A DNA stretch of 64,000 nucleotides from contig JAVTVJ010000011.1 of NCBI GenBank assembly GCA_034509425.1, positions 1,736,001 to 1,800,000 of the forward strand, written 5' to 3'. The notes beneath the pieces are model-generated. The model was not told the origin of the DNA and made no database searches. It saw nothing but the letters and a program-made list of their open reading frames with translations. Source of the DNA: Eopsaltria australis. Lineage: Eukaryota; Chordata; Aves; Passeriformes; Petroicidae. Positions 14,395 to 28,000 of the stretch are shown one piece after another (positions within the stretch are counted from its first letter, which is position 1; the number at the start of each line of letters is the position of its first letter). Position numbers and translations under genes: made by a program.

Positions 14395-15433
14395 GTAAGT
14401 TCAAACTTTCAGTTGTTCATTCTTTTAAACGTAATTGTTCATTATTTTGCACGATGTCTTGTACGTTTTAAGCAAACTAAGAGGAATATGAGTGGGTTTG
14501 TATTTTTTATCTGCAAATGATTTCTTGCCAGCGTATTTTCAATATTGTTCCTGATTTCCAGAGGGTCTCTGTCTCTTTTTCCCTTGGTTTGTGTGAACCA
14601 CATTCGATTGTACTTCTATGCCTGTAAAAGGCTTCCTTTTTTTGTGCATGGTATTGTGTCCCTTATTTGCATTAGAAAGTTGTGTGCAGCTAAACTGTGA
14701 TACTTTTCCTGCTCACAGCCCTAGTGATGTGCCATGCTCTTGGCCTTGTCCTTGGGTTATACCAGGAATAGGAATGCGGTGACCCAGCTGTTCTCAGATG
14801 AGGCATCCTGTGTGACCTGGCTAACCATTGCTCCAGGTGGTCCAGGGCCTCTCACAGGAAGCATCTTTTGGCTACTTTGGTGCCAATTTTGTCAGTGTAG
14901 TTTTCTCACAAGGGTTACTGGTAAGGGCCTGTAATTGAACGTACATTTCCTCAAAACGTACCTACTATGTCCATACAGTAGCTAGGAGAGTTCTTGGGTA
15001 AAACCCAGACTAGCATGGTCTTGAATTTTATCCTTTTTCATGGTCCTGGCTTGCAAAACAAATGTGCATGGCACAGGCGACTGTGCAGCAGTACAAACTT
15101 CTTGTGAGTTTCTGATCAGGGATTTATGGCTGAAAGCAAGTCTGGAGGTAGCCACTGTGTTCAGTGATTCAAATTACTTACGATGTGTAAAGTTAATGAT
15201 GTGAACCAGGAGTTAGCATAAGCTGAGACCTCAGCAGTACAACAACAATTTACGTTAATTTAAGTTTTGTCATTATAATACTGTGCCCTGTGGATCTCAT
15301 TTAGCCCCATGGGCACTTTTGAAGTCTTGAGCAAGTATCAACAGTTATTAGATGATGGGACAAACTCTGCAAATACTTGGTTTTTTTTGCAGTTACAAGG
15401 AATTTAAGATACTTGTGTGTTATATTTCACGCA

Positions 15434-15750
15434 ATCATAGAATAATTTGGGTTGGAAGGGACCTTTAGAGCTAATCTAGTCCAAGCCCCATTCAAAGTGT
15501 CTGGACAGGTTCACCTAGGTCAGGTTGCTCAGAACTCTGTTCCCAGGTATGGAGCATCTACCACCCCTCTAGGCATCGTGTTCCAGTGTTTCATAACACT
15601 CATTGTAAAACATTTATTCACTCTACCTGGTATAAATCTACCCTCTGTTAGTTTAAGACCATTAACCCATGCCCTGTCACAACAGGTCCTGCTAAAAAAT
15701 TAGTCTCTGAACACATTTCTGCCACCTCCTTGAAAACTGGAGGATTGATA
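15434..15750 (-). mobile_element. CR1 retrotransposon fragment, 3' end
   Basis: The + strand shows the inverted CR1 3' terminus (atcatagaataatttgggtt followed by ggaagggacctttagagct). The usual antisense body follows: 'ttccagtgtttcataacact', 'aatctaccctctgttagttt' and 'accattaacccatgccctgt'. This is a 5'-truncated, non-coding copy on the - strand within intron 2. The right border is approximate. It is moderately diverged, so it is not a very recent insertion. Confidence 0.92.
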
Positions 15751-17063
15751 ACTGTTTCATGTAATGTCTGCCAGTGGAATTATTTCTTAATTTCTGATTT
15801 AAAAATATTGGCAGTTTTAAAAGTGCTCTGATAAAGTATTTTAAAAATGGAAATGGAAATTCATTCAATATAAATTACTGCTCATTTCCCAGTTATGTCC
15901 ATAATGGTACGTGGTAATGTATAAAACAGGTTGTATGTCACAGAAGCTTAGGTAAGAATTCACTGTATTATTAATAATAATTACTAGTTTTAGAAATTAC
16001 TAAGTAAGAGTTACAGGAGATACAAACCACCATTTTTTTGGTTTTAAAGGTTGCTTAACGTAGGCACTTTCTCGTTTAGCTGGGGAGTATATAAAAATGT
16101 GATGCCACTTAAATGATATGAATTTTGACAAAATTCCCACTGAAATGCAGTGAGATATTTACCAGGGTGAAACCGACAAAATTGCATGTTGAGAGATAGT
16201 TATCTGCAACTCCAGTGAAAATGTGTAGCATAAAAATGACCATGCTCAAATATTTGGCTTAAATGAGGAAATATGCTCATTATTTAGTGCTGCTTTTAAA
16301 AACATCCACAGAAGACCAACTGTAGTGGAACAAATGGCACTGTTACAATTATTACCTGAAAATTATGGGCACAAATGGAGCTTTCTGATACACTGTCAGT
16401 TCTGTCATATCTGTGTCATGGATTTACCTAGAGAATTATTAAGTACGTCTCATTTTCATTAGTTTTGTATAATTATTTCATTATAGCAATAACACATAAT
16501 AGACGTTGCATTTCCTGGAAGATTACAGCATAACTTGGTTGAAAGAACTTACTCAGCCTTCAGTCTAATGCCTCAAAAATCACATTGGCCTAGCAGTAAT
16601 ACTGGAGTGCCTCAGGGTATTACTTTTCCTACTCATTGTGCCATAAACAAATGGCTAACTTATCACTCTGTTGCTATCATACTAGCAAGGGTACCCATAC
16701 ATTTTAATGGGCTGGACAAAAAAGCACCCCACCCTTGAAAACCCAGCCATCCTGAAGCTAAAACCCTCACTTTCCTGTCATTCAAGGAGAAAACAATGAA
16801 CTCAGTGATGTTGGTCTCAGAAGCACTAAGAGGCATAGAAAACTAGGCCAGTGCTCAGCTAGGACACCATTTTACAGAGTACTGGAGCTAGATAGTGTTT
16901 TAACAGTTTGTATTCAAAAACTCATGACACAGCCATCTCAGTGCAAGTTCTGGTATTCGGGACATTTGCTGCCATTTTTATAAGTAATAAAATGCACCTT
17001 AATCATATAAGCAAATCAGGCTTTAAATTGTTTGCATACATCCCTGTTCACAGACATGTAATT

Positions 17064-17109
17064 CTTTCTTTTCCTTCCCTTCTTCCTTCCTTCCTTGCTT
17101 CCTTCCTTG
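17064..17109. repeat. TTCC-rich simple repeat
   Basis: This is an uninterrupted pyrimidine run made mainly of ttcc units with small interruptions. The opposite strand reads GGAA repeats and gives a spurious Lys/Gly/Arg-rich open frame. No function is inferred. Confidence 0.9.
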
Positions 17110-18518
17110 AGTATTGTCTTGCTTGTTTTGTTGGGGTGGAAAAGCTGTGAAATGAAGGCAATGATGCATTTTATGTGCCAGCTTTTGATTTTGAAGTATT
17201 TTAGGATCTTGCATTCCCTCAACTAAGTGGCATCAAACAAGCCTAACACAAGAGCTTACTGAGCTCAGCATCTTTGCAGTGCTTGCTGTGGCTGCGCCTA
17301 CAGCCTAATCTCACGCTGTTTATGCTGGCAGGCTGTTGTCAACCCTTTAAATGTTTTGTGCAGCGTCATGTACCTTTATCATCTTGCCATTATTTGAAAA
17401 CAGAGTTTGTTTTTCTAAGGTAATAGTATGTGGTTTGTGGAGCTGTATTAAACAGTAAAATCTCTATTCGTATTAGGGGGTTAGTCATTTTGGGATGAGG
17501 AATTGCAACACAGGATGAAGCAGCTTTCTGAGCCCTTTAGAGACGTGTGATTGCACAAGAATTCTTCAAGCCATAATTTTTATATCATCCAGATGTATTC
17601 ATGATAGGTATAGCAGAAGGAGGTCTTTTCTATTCAGTGCTTCCCTAAGCCTAAGCATATAAAATCTTCCCATTTCACAATTCACGATTTTTTAAAAAGT
17701 AGAAGTGTGGCTAAGTTTCTCATATCTGTTTTCACATTTAGTGGTACTCTAATAACTAATAAAAAAATAATAACCCATTTCTTGGCAAGATATTCCTCAA
17801 TATAAGTATCAGTATCCAAAGAGTTAATTCTGTGAACAGCAGTAATTGGAAAGATGATACTGAATGGTATTGTGAAAGTGAATAAATGATGTAACAGAGT
17901 GTCCTTGCTTTTCTCTTCTTTGCTATCATCAATTTTTCGTTCCTGGGAAATGAATAGATTCATTTTCCTACAGTTACCTGATTTCTTTTCAGCAGAACTG
18001 GAGAAGGTCAAATGTACTTGAGATCTCAGAAGTATTAATGTTTGATTAGCCTAAAATATGTGACCATTTAGCTAACATATCATAAGTCACTAAGGAAATC
18101 CTTAATCAAATGCATGAGGGAAGCTACATCATGGCCAACAACATAAATATCTGTGAGAAGGGAAAATTTGGGCGGAAGGGTGTGAAGATTTGCATCTCCG
18201 ATGTTTGCACTTAAAAGTCTTTTTATGTCTTTGCATGGTTAGGGGATAAAGTATAATTTTGTGCTGTTGTGAATCTCTCAATACTGAGGAGATGCTCAGT
18301 ACTTGATCTTCAAGTACCTGGGTCATGGTGTCACTGCTTCAGTACCTCTCTCAGATGCAAATTCTTCTTGTTTGTGAGAGAGACGTGCTAGCACAGTTCA
18401 AGTGCATGTAATACACCAAAGATGTTTACTCTTGGTGTACAGGAGTCATCCTGAACCCTTCCCAGTACACTTGGCCTTTAGTCAGAGGGCCTAGAGAGAC
18501 TGGTGATACCCTGGGCTA

Positions 18519-18558
18519 TGCCAGAGGGAAGGGAGCAGTGCCAGAGGGAAGGGATCAG
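18519..18558. repeat. 20-bp tandem duplication
   Basis: Two adjacent 20-bp copies begin tgccagagggaaggga and differ at one position (gagcag against gatcag). It is intronic and no function is inferred. Confidence 0.9.
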
Positions 18559-20339
18559 TTGCTGCCTGCCTCCAAGCCACCGTCAAGCTCCTTAGGTAGT
18601 TTGGCCAAGCAAGCACATATTTCACTCCATCTCTTCTTTTGCAAAAGTGAAGTTTATGGGCTGACATCATCAACATTAAAAAGTAAGTCACCTGCAATGA
18701 AATCTTCACCTGTTCCAAATCTGTAAGAGAGTTACTTGGGACTTGGGAAGGGGCTACAGAATGGTTCTCTGAAAGATTCCTCCATAAGGCTTGCTCTGCC
18801 TGGACCTCATTAGACGAGATTGCTGGGCTAATGATGCTCATTGGCTTTGACGCTGGCAAAATTGAATATGCAGCTTTCCTTAAATGTTTTTTTGTCAACT
18901 TTTTTCAAGTGACCTACTTACATAATTGGCTTCTGGCTTAAATTAAAAAACGTATATTTATATATATTTGATCCCTGACTGATTTAAAGGTTTATACTGG
19001 CTAGTAGCTCTATATTTTGGATAACTGCTTTAATAGTACTGTGGCTTTTAAAATCAAAACGGTCATTCTGAAACTTTAGCATTAGCTGTGTTTGAAAAAA
19101 ATCACAAGGCTTTTTATGTTTTCACTTTGTCATTCTGTTACAATTAAAGGGTAATAACTGTCTGAGGAAGAACATATTAAAGGACAATATAGATTGTGCC
19201 CTGAAATATGGCCCAGCTGGGAAGAATAAATCTCTTTGCGTGGCCAAATAGATTTACATTAAAATGTTATTTTAGTATTCTGACCAGTTTAAGCGCTGGC
19301 TAATCTGTCTGGCTGGGCATTCTGAAAACGTTCTGAGGCAAATTTCAGCCTGCAGCCCCCTGTAACCTCCAAATCACCTAGTGAAAGCTGCCCAAAAGGA
19401 AACAGTAAACAGGTTTTCCTTTGTTAATGCCGAACTAGCCAAGACGGGAACAAATACAGTATCAGAAATTCAATTCCTTTACTTTTGCAACAAAGACATT
19501 TTTCCTTGTTTCTGTTAAAGACTCTGTGGTCCAGAAATCTGCTGGTTTGGGTTTTTTTTTTTGTGGTGGTAGTGATGGTGTTAATGAAAGCCAGTGCGGT
19601 AATAGTCACTCTGATTCCATTTGAACAAAGATCACTTTTTTTCTTTCCTTTCTCCTCCTCCTTCCTCAGAAAATTAGATAAATAATTTCTCCTTAGTGTA
19701 AAATGATACGCAGAGGTCAGTCTTTGACTTTGCTGAAGAGTCTTTTAAGGGATGTATCAGCAATACCACTTAGCTCTTGTTGAATGAAATATAAATACAG
19801 CTTATACAAATAATATTATTAGAGGGAAAAATCACTGTCTGTGCAGCTTCAGATTTCTAACAGAGTCTAAGACCTGCAGGATTAATGGAGTCATGGTCCT
19901 TTGGGGTTTTGTCCCAGACCACACAGGTCTTGTAAGAGAATAAGGCTATTTTATATTGATGGACTTTGTTCATATTTGGTGCCATTACCTAGGCAATACC
20001 AATCGTTTATCTCCTTTAAAGTAGACAGAGATAGTTCAGCAGGAAATCTGTTATTATGTCTCTATTCCTAAGGGAAGGAAATGAAAGATAGGAATGCTCA
20101 GTTTGTTAATTGATGGCATGTTGTGAAAAAAATACAATTATGTTCCCCCACACCCCCACACATATTCCAGATAGATACGGAATCAGATGAAAATGAAGAA
20201 TAATTGTTCAGACTGGAGGAAAAAATTATTCAGGAAATACTCATGAATTGACCAGGTTTTAAAATTTCATAGGAAGCTGTTTAATAGTTTTATTCACTGT
20301 TTTTATATCTTGCTTTCATAGTTCCTCAGAAACAGTTTA

Positions 20340-20533
20340 TAAATATGGGAAATATCATGCATTCACAAAGAAAGATACAATATTTTCCCTTAGAAGTCTT
20401 TATATATGTAGCATTCATAGTGCTCTGCAAAAAAAATAAATATGGGAAATATCATGCATTCACAAAGAAAGATACAATATTTTCCCTTAGAAGTCTTTAT
20501 ATATGTAGCATTCATAGTGCTCTGCAAAAAAAA
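20340..20533. repeat. Perfect 97-bp tandem duplication
   Basis: Two head-to-tail 97-bp copies (20340-20436 and 20437-20533) start taaatatgggaaatatcatg and end in an A run. I see no mismatch between them apart from the A-run length (8 versus 9). The unit is AT-rich, not a known transposon to me, and has no boundary repeats. Perfect identity implies a very recent duplication, a polymorphic repeat or an assembly artefact. Confidence 0.97.
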
Positions 20534-21560
20534 AGCTTAAACCCTGATCTTCTCCAAAATGTGTATGTTCTTAGATTTGCATAAATATCCTTAACAGGAC
20601 TACATGCAGAAGAAGATTGTGTTGAGTGTGTATTTTATCCTTTATATTCAGGATATGAGTAACTGTTTAAATCAAGGGAGCATGTATTGAAAAGACATGC
20701 CATGCTGTGAGGAAAGCATGAAGAAAGTATTTGTCTAAACTGAAACTTGAGAGTGCACTACCACAGTGAAACACATTTAACTTCCGTTTTGTATGTAAGT
20801 TCGGTGATGGTCATTTAGCTCATCAAGTGGGGTGATTAGTCTTTACTTTATATAGTTGCTTGTATCATATTTATTACATATTGCAGTATTTTAAGTCCTA
20901 AAATAAAAGATCAGGGGCTGCGTAAGGATTTATAAAGGCTTTAATGAAACTCATTTTAAAGACTTGGAATTGTTTGCCTCATTAAAGTCTTTACATAGCT
21001 GAAATGGAGGGAAATGTACTTTTGTCTGAGAACTGCATTAGCTAAAACAAAAGGCTGGAATGCTTGGAAACTAGGGTTAAATGTCAGTTTGGATTTTCTT
21101 TCCTGACTTCAGTCAATTCTGGAAACCTTGGATGAAGAATATTTCAGGATTTATTTCTGATAAATCAGACTATAAAACTAAGCCCTAATGGGCAGTCTTC
21201 CAGTTTCTTTTTTTTCAGTCCCAAGGAAATAATGCAAATATTTCTGGGAGTAAAAGCAGGATTAGGCTTAAGGTAGTCTTAGCTGTTCTTGGAGAATAGT
21301 CCATATTAATCTGATAAGACTGGTTTTAAAAGCATGTTCGGATCTTTGCTAGCATGATTTATCTGTTTTCTGTTTGGTAGATGAAGACAGCAAAAATCTC
21401 TGCAGCAGCAGAGTAGTCCTTACATGCTCGCTGGGCTGCTGTGAGAGAAACAACAGTTCTGAATCCAAATAGTGGCAGGAAAACTTAAAATTACTTGTTT
21501 TTCAAGTATTTCATGTTAGCATGTAAATGTGTTAGACCACAACAGCACAGCTGGGATTCT

Positions 21561-22045
21561 GCAGAATCCCAGAATGGATTGGTTTGGATGGCACCTTTGG
21601 AGCTCATGTAGTCCCCTGCTCAGACCTTTCCTCAAGCAGGTCTGCCTGCAGCCAGTTGCCCAGAACTGTGTCCAACTGAGTTTTGAGTATGCCCTCCTCC
21701 TATGCAGGTACTCCAGTTTCTTCATTGTCTCCATGAGCATTTACTGGACTTGCTCCTGTAAGTCCATATGTGTCTTGTGTTGAGGAGCCTGTGACTGCAC
21801 CGAACACCACAGGTGTGGCCTCACCAGTGCAGAGTGGTGTGGAAGGATCACCTCCCCAGACTGGCTGCCACTGCTCTGACAGATCGAGCCCAAGATCTGT
21901 TTGCCTCCTTTGCCATGAGGGCACATTGCTCTGCCTCGTGGTCAACTTGGTGTCCACCAGGATCCCCAGGGCCTTTTTGCAGAGCTGCTTTCCGTGTGTT
22001 TGGCCCCAGCCTGTGCTGAAACTTGATTCCACATGGCACCCAGAG
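21561..22045 (-). mobile_element. CR1 retrotransposon fragment with internal deletion and decayed ORF2 end
   Basis: The left part (21561 to about 21715) is the inverted CR1 3' region (cagaatggattggtttggat, then 'gttgcccagaactgtgtcc'). It then jumps to a more 5' part of the element (about 21735-22040), so an internal piece is missing. On the - strand the right part translates into the C-terminal end of the CR1 reverse transcriptase polyprotein, recognisable as EVILPHHSALVRPHL. That match is split between two frames: LGILVDTKL lies in another frame, so there is at least one frameshift. The element is dead and 5'-truncated. The 162-codon - strand frame over it is CR1 debris, not a host gene. Confidence 0.9.
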
Positions 22046-25000
22046 GCTGCCGCGGCAGATTGGGTAGCAGAATCAAGACAGCAATATAATTCACATTGCA
22101 ACAGGAAAAAAAAAACAACCCAAACAAAACAACTAAATAATGTCATGATGTTAAAACCCCAGTGAATTTTTAAAAATTCGATGAACATAAGTATTAAAAA
22201 TAAGTATTAAGTATCAGTTCTCCTGTCGAGTTGTGACTTTCAAAATTCCAAACACTGGCAGATTAACATATCCCACTGGAGTTTCTTAAAATGAACCAAG
22301 ATGTGCCTATGTGATAATTTCTAAAGAAGCTAAACCTCTTAATTTATTAATGGCAAGTATTTGAGAACGAGTTCCTGTAGAACCGTGGAAATTCAGATTG
22401 CTTCATTTCTGCAATGTTCCCTCATTAAGATTTACTTTGTGGGTATTTTACAGCCCTAAACACAAACATAAGCATACTGCAATCAAAACAGTGGTTAACT
22501 TCTGATCATCTTTGCCAAGTGTACAGTCATCCAATAGTATCATAATTGATCTCAGTACTAAAGTGCCAAACTCTGTGTTGCTGAAGGATAGTTAGATGAT
22601 GTAAACAGCTTTTTGTGTTTTGCAATAAAGCACACTTCTGTTGTGTTACATGTAAAAGCAGGAGATGAAGGTATTCTTTTATTGAAGCAAACATGTGGAA
22701 AATTGCTCTAGATTGTTAAAGTACAGAGCATCTCCCCTGAAAGGAATGAGGTTCATCTACAGGGCAAAGTCTGACTGTGGCACTTTATTGGGGTTACTCC
22801 TAGACTCTGTGTGGTCAAAGCAAATAACATCATGTCCATCTAAACTGTTATAACCATGAGACTGGCACATTTTCTCATCTATAGTGTTATATTCTAAACT
22901 GTCACTAGGCATTAACTCAGTCACTGGTGAAGTCCTACCACCTAGAGATGAACTCTGCCTCAAAATGATGTTTTCCACTTCAGTGCTACTCGTATAGCAA
23001 TTACTGGGTCATTAATATCATTGCATGCAATTAGTGACAGTAGAATGAGCAAGAGGTTTGCTATTTATTTAATATGAACTTTCACCATAACCCTTTCTTA
23101 TCCAAGTGCCACAGACAAAAAACAGAGAGATTTTCAAGGCAGGTGAAGATCCTTGAATTTGTGTGATACAGAAAGTGGGTCCTCATTTAATGTTAAAGCT
23201 TCTGCTTTTGTTTCCAGCAAGCCCTCTTGTCATTAGTAACAATCAGTGTAACTTGAATGCTAACTAATTCTATTAGTTCTGTTCAGCTGAACTGTTAAGC
23301 AAAGCTTGCTGTGGTACTGTGAGGCACTTCTCCCCATCCGTGAGACGCTTTTGTCAGTAGCATGCTGGGAAAAAGGATAAACTTGCTTAAAATACCTGTT
23401 CGTGAATGGTGAAGTCAGCTAACTAGTAATCTGTTTTAGATGCATACTTTTGGATGTACACTAAATACATCATAATTAGTGGGCTTACATCTGCCACAGT
23501 TACTTCAGCACTCACAAATATATAATTTGTTTATGTAAACTAGAAGCAACCATGTGTGCAGTGGATCATTATCTGACAACATTTCTCAGAGTATGTGAAA
23601 TACAGAACTGAAATTCTTTTAGAAATGCTTAACTGTAATGAAAGACTTATCATTCATAGTGATACAGTATTGAGATGCTTTTCTGGTTTGTTTTTATATA
23701 ATCTCTAAATCATTCCCAGGGAATTTTGTAAAGGGGCACTTCACTTGACAGCAGTGAAGCAAGTAGGATTTTGTTATGGATAGATGGAACCTGTGACCTT
23801 CAGTAATGGATAATAATTCAGCAAATAGTTTATTGTTCAGTACACTTCAGCTGTGGTATTCCTTAACCCACTGGAAAAGTGGTGGTGTTTTTAAAATGAT
23901 AGACAGAAGTAACCAGTCAGAATTTACAGCTTTTTTGATATTTTCCAGTTCTCTCACTGTCTCTTTTTCCCTTTATGGAAAGACTTTGTTGACATAAAAG
24001 TCAACATGGCTGTTTTTTTTACCACGTGTATTTTTCTTACATGGTGCCATGCCTCCCTGGAATTAATAGAATCATTCTGAATGTAAGAAACTTCACAACT
24101 CTCTCCCTATCCTGTGCTTTTGGATGACATGAGATGTGGGAAGGAGAGTCTGCAGATTTCCAGAGATGTCCCTGGAATCATACAGCTGGTATATACCAAA
24201 GTATATTACAGTACAGAATTGATTTGGTCTATCTTGATTGCATCCTCCACATTGCACAAACCATTGAAACAGTAATAGAATCTGTCCCTCTCTTAACATA
24301 TGAATTCAAGTGGAGACTTTTATGGGGAATTATATAAATACCTTTGTATCATGAGTCCCACAAGTACCACAAGTCGTGCTATTCACAGTTGGACAAGATA
24401 CATTTTAGAGCAGTGGTTAGAAAAGCGAATCACAAAGTTTCACTGCAGAGCCTTTGCTTCTTCCTGGCAAGAAGAGGCCTGTTCTTTATTTTGCTTAATT
24501 TTGTTCTGGTTTTAGCTTGACTGGAGAGGGTATTGCTGCTTACTTGCTGTAGAGAATATAATTTGTGGATCCTGTTTAGATATAAATCCTGAGACATGCA
24601 GTAATTTAAAAAAGAAGAATGCAAAGTGAAAAAGAAGAATAGTGAATTCTTGTCCTTTCCCTCACACTGAAGTTCTGCCTCGTGTTTGAATAGAGGGGAA
24701 AAAAGACGGGCATCAGGAGTATTTACAAACACAATATAAGCCTTAGTTTAAGGAAAAAGTCTATCTTCATTTGAAACAGTGTGTGGAATAAGAGAGAATG
24801 AGAGTTTTTGAATCGTTTTTTGGTTGAGAAACTCAAAATTCTGCTGCCACCTCGACTTTGCAAGTAGGGCAAATAAAGAACCAGACATTAGAAAAAAGCA
24901 AAATTATCAGTAGGCTGTTTTTATACATTTTTTGTTATAGTCTCACTGTCCTAAATTATATTAATTGAGCAAATTCAACAGGTATTTTGTTTGTTGATTT

Positions 25001-28000
25001 CAGTTTTTAGGATCATTTCTTTGTCTCTACAAGATCAGTAGAAAGTTGTGATTTTACTATCTGTTGGTAAAGACACAGTCAACACATAACAGCACTCCAT
25101 TCAACTATTCATAATACATTTAGGTTTTAGCACTTGTGGTCCAGGTTTGGGACTGCTGATCGTTAAGTTTCAGAAGACAATTTAATATTTTTAAAAGGTG
25201 AAGGTTTCAGTGTCAATCTTATTTTTGTCACTGCAAGAAAAGGGGGAACCATTAGTTGCTAGTATTTGAAATGAGCATATTTCTCTTCTCTCTAAACGTT
25301 CTTCAGCTCACTCAGAATAATGTGTGCCAAACTGCCTTTTCTTTGGTGAATGGCCTGAACAACTTTGTTTTGTTGTTTCAGTTCTCCATGCAGATCTGGC
25401 ATTGTTACTGGGGGGCTGAATTTAATTTCATTTAGTGAAAATACTCCTTCTGTTACCTCAGAAGTTTCTCCATGGCTAGTTTAGAAACAACCTCCCTGTT
25501 GTGATCAGTGATTTGTGGCTTAGCAGTGTGTGATTTCTGGTGTTCTTAAACCTTTCCCATAAATTATCTGAATTTATGGAAAAGAAGAATTATTCATTCA
25601 GTGCTTTACTAAGAGGGTCATTAAAAGGACCAAAAGCAGATGAAAGCAGTCAGAGCACAAACAGTGATGCCTGGCCAAAATATTGTTCTATTACTTGATA
25701 AAATAAAAAATCCTCAAAAACTTTACATGCACTTAGTAATCCTTAGAGTGCATGTGAGATGAAGTGCAGCTTTACTTTAAGAATAACTTCTTACTACTGT
25801 TGGATCTAAAGCTTGTGTAGGTTTTTGCTGCTGTTTTTTCATTCTGTTTCTAAGTACAGCAGAGGAAAAATGGAAATGGGTAGTGTTACTTGATTTTATT
25901 TTATTTTGATTTTGAGAAATCTGTTTTCTGGTGCAGTACTCAAGCAGTATTTAATGAGCAAAAGCTGTGAAGAAAATCACTGAAAATCACTTCTATAGTG
26001 ATAGTACTGATCTGCCCCTAAAAACCCTGTAATTCTCAATTTGCTATTAAGAAATCACATCAGCAGCAGTTAATTCTTCATGACCTCATCAATGATGTGT
26101 CTTTAATATATTGCCAAATTACTTTTCTTGTCCAGCACACTAAGGAAGGACAAAATCAATTTTGCCCTTACCCATCAGTTGACATCACTGATTCATTCCT
26201 ATAGTCTGTGGTTTAGGGTCCATTTAGTTTTCACAGGAAAATTAAATACAGTGATCATCATTTCTCTCACCAGCTATGTAGTCCATTTCATATTCAAGCT
26301 CTAGAAATACATGTGTTTTAAAGTTTTGTTGGTTCAAAGCATATGTCATTTAATTTGCAAATAGATAATATTTTTCATAATCCTGAAACATGAAACTGGG
26401 TAATTGTGGCAGAATTAAAGAGGGTGAGATTTTTGTATGCTGGTGTTTTAAGTAATTGTGATGGCATTTTTTCACTTTGTAATGTGCGTTTTTAGGAGTG
26501 AAGGAAGTTGAATTTTTGTGACTGTGCCTTCGCTTCTAATCTCTTTGTGAATGAAAAGCTATATACAGGCACAAATCCAGCAGCTTAATTCTCTGTCTGA
26601 TTAGAGCAATGTTACCAACCTGATAGGTTGAAAACAGCCATGATCCATGCAGTGGTGTAACCTCCTGGGAGGCAGAGTAATAACAATCAAATGAAGACAT
26701 ATTAAAATGTAATATTACTTCCTCTCCATAGGGACTGTATAAGAATCATAGCCAGGAACTATTCTTGTCAGCTGACTCTGCTGTGCTGACTCCCTGCCTC
26801 TGCATTTATGACTAATGCACTTTGTACAATAAACAGCACTTGTGGAGTTTTAAAAGCAAATAAATGTAAAACATTATACATTGATTTACATGAGTTCCAG
26901 GCTTTTTTGTTTGTTTCTTTCTTTGTTTGTTTTGCTGGGGGTTTTGTTTGTTTTTATACAATTCATATATTTCTAAGAAGGAGAGGCAGATCAGAAGGAG
27001 GTTCTTTGGTCTGAATAATTTAATTTCTCCCTTGTGTACAGAGGAGGATATGTTAAAGCAGTGTGTTATGAACCTGCAAATGTATACTAGCTTCTCAAAA
27101 GTAAGTATTTATCAGCAAGACTCTTCACCATAGTTTCATAACAGATAAGTGTTTTCTGAACGTTGTCAAGCTAAACTTGCATTCCTTATAAAATGGCAGC
27201 TGCTGTTGTATTCAAGGAATGCAGATAGACAGTGTCTGATAAACTATGGTAAAAATGGCCTAGAAGTTATTACAATTTTGTTAGAAAGTCTTAAAATTAG
27301 TGGAGATTTTAGCGCAATTCTATGTGTTTATTTTTAGGTGCGGACAAACTTGAATAATTTAATGTGGTTTTGACTGTAGTTATTAGTTTTGCAGCTGACA
27401 CCAGTGGAGCAGGACAGGTCTCAGAAAATCAGAGGTATTTAACCATCAAAAGATTTAAAAATATTTTGTTACCTGTTTAGCAACCTTTTACTTACATCTA
27501 GGTTCCTGTGTATTACTGTATTAATACAAAATGAAGTGTGAGATCCTGAGAACATAATAATACTTATGAGAAACTTCACAGTAATCATTCCTTATGTTTA
27601 TTAATGTTAATATTTAAGTATTTAGTCTTCTTAGCAGAGGACTTTGTATGGTTGCTCGTGTAAGTAATTTACTTTAAAATATATCCATATTCATACCTAT
27701 ATGTAAAAAACCCTGTTCTTTTATATATGTATATAAGAATAAATTGGATGGAAGGTTTAAAATCTGATTACATAAACACGCTGTAGAGTAACATTTCCAT
27801 TTTGGATACCAGGAACCTGTATTACATTTGTGTTTAAATCCAAAACTCTTATCAGGGGCACTTTTTTTTTTTGTTATTAATATCCTTTCAGCGTGAGCAA
27901 AGCTGCAGGTGCTGGGCCACTTTCCCACAGAGGTGTGAGAACAGTGGAGGAGCTAAAATGACAGTGGGTGTAATTTTCATTTGGAGATCAATATAGAAAG

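Noticed and set aside
24135..27929. Two exact RBPJ (Notch) motifs in intron 2, TGTGGGAA at 24135 and its complement at 27922, and a third at 44482
   Set aside because: EFNB2 is a known Notch target, which makes them tempting, but about two such eight-mers are expected by chance in 64 kb on both strands.
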